Source: Siphonodentalium dalli (Eukaryota > Mollusca > Scaphopoda > Gadilida > Siphonodentaliidae). From it: 64,000 bases of DNA. The notes under the pieces are model-generated. The model did no database searches and was not told where the DNA came from. It worked only from the letters and a program-made list of their open reading frames with translations. Below, piece by piece: positions 63,880-64,000 of the stretch (its first letter is position 1; the number at the start of each line of letters is the position of its first letter). Made by a program: the position numbers and the translations under genes. Location: positions 6,126,976-6,190,975 of the forward strand of contig CP136069.1 in NCBI GenBank assembly GCA_032622095.1. The letters run 5' to 3'.

Positions 63880-64000
63880 TGCCGGCAATTTGCAAAATGA
63901 GGTCACCAGAGGATAGATTTATTGACGCTACCCCGCGAAGCTGGCTAGCGTCACCAAATTCACAATCTGGTGACCTCATTCTGCATGATATGGGAGACCT
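63880..64000. mobile_element. Foldback family F, copy F6, cut by the window edge
   Basis: GCCGGCAATTTGCAAAATGA, GGTCACCAGAGGATAG and a hairpin partner ACAATCTGGTGACCTCATTC, then ATGATATGGGAGACC leading into the middle part of the family. The remainder lies beyond the window. Confidence 0.65.

Overview
The window looks like intergenic or intronic DNA from an animal nuclear genome. The best guess is a marine mollusc or another lophotrochozoan. That guess rests on one recognisable exon (an animal Shaw/Kv3-type potassium channel), a tRNA-derived SINE whose tail is built of AATC units, AT-rich DNA full of short non-autonomous DNA transposons and minisatellites, and no bacterial-style gene packing. 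The species cannot be named from sequence alone. There is no rRNA gene, no CRISPR array and no intact transposase or reverse transcriptase.

Layout. 0-10 kb: a Tc1-like MITE, four copies of a TTAA-flanked palindromic MITE (family A), a 47-bp minisatellite at 2.8-4.2 kb, one copy of a ~600-bp dispersed repeat (J), and two hairpin elements. 10-22 kb: a 31/61-bp minisatellite that abuts a truncated family A copy, a cluster of TTACCATGGTAA-like words, foldback family F next to family B, three identical 453-bp inverted-terminus elements spaced by two identical 900-bp segments (1,353-bp period), and a 1.1-kb GAT/GAC tract. 22-34 kb: a 2.8-kb array of a 32-bp unit, a G-tract-ended transposon (G1), a degenerate ~180-bp satellite, a 68-bp satellite and a 33-bp tandem array. 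34-46 kb: more MITEs, a second full G-tract element with a clean target duplication, and GAT and CAT tracts including a 1.8-kb higher-order array. 46.1-46.7 kb: the one convincing gene piece, the first coding exon of a Shaw-type channel on the plus strand, ending in a splice donor. 47-64 kb: short minisatellites, a tandem duplication near 50 kb, repeated copies of families B, C, D, F and S, the SINE at 58.35 kb, a C-rich 38-bp minisatellite at 59.3-60.4 kb and a second copy of repeat J at the right edge.

What ties the window together is one ~70-bp near-perfect palindrome (GCCAATGCATTCTC ... GAGAATGCATTGGC). It occurs as paired hairpins inside elements with at least three unrelated sets of terminal inverted repeats. 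Two of these sets begin CCCTTT and sit in TTAA targets, as piggyBac elements do; the third begins GTGACCC. Several insertions are nested and their order can be read directly, for example element E2 inside a TTAA of element D4. Most long reading frames here come from tandem repeats and are not proteins. All identities, counts and boundaries were read by eye and are approximate unless an exact base is given.
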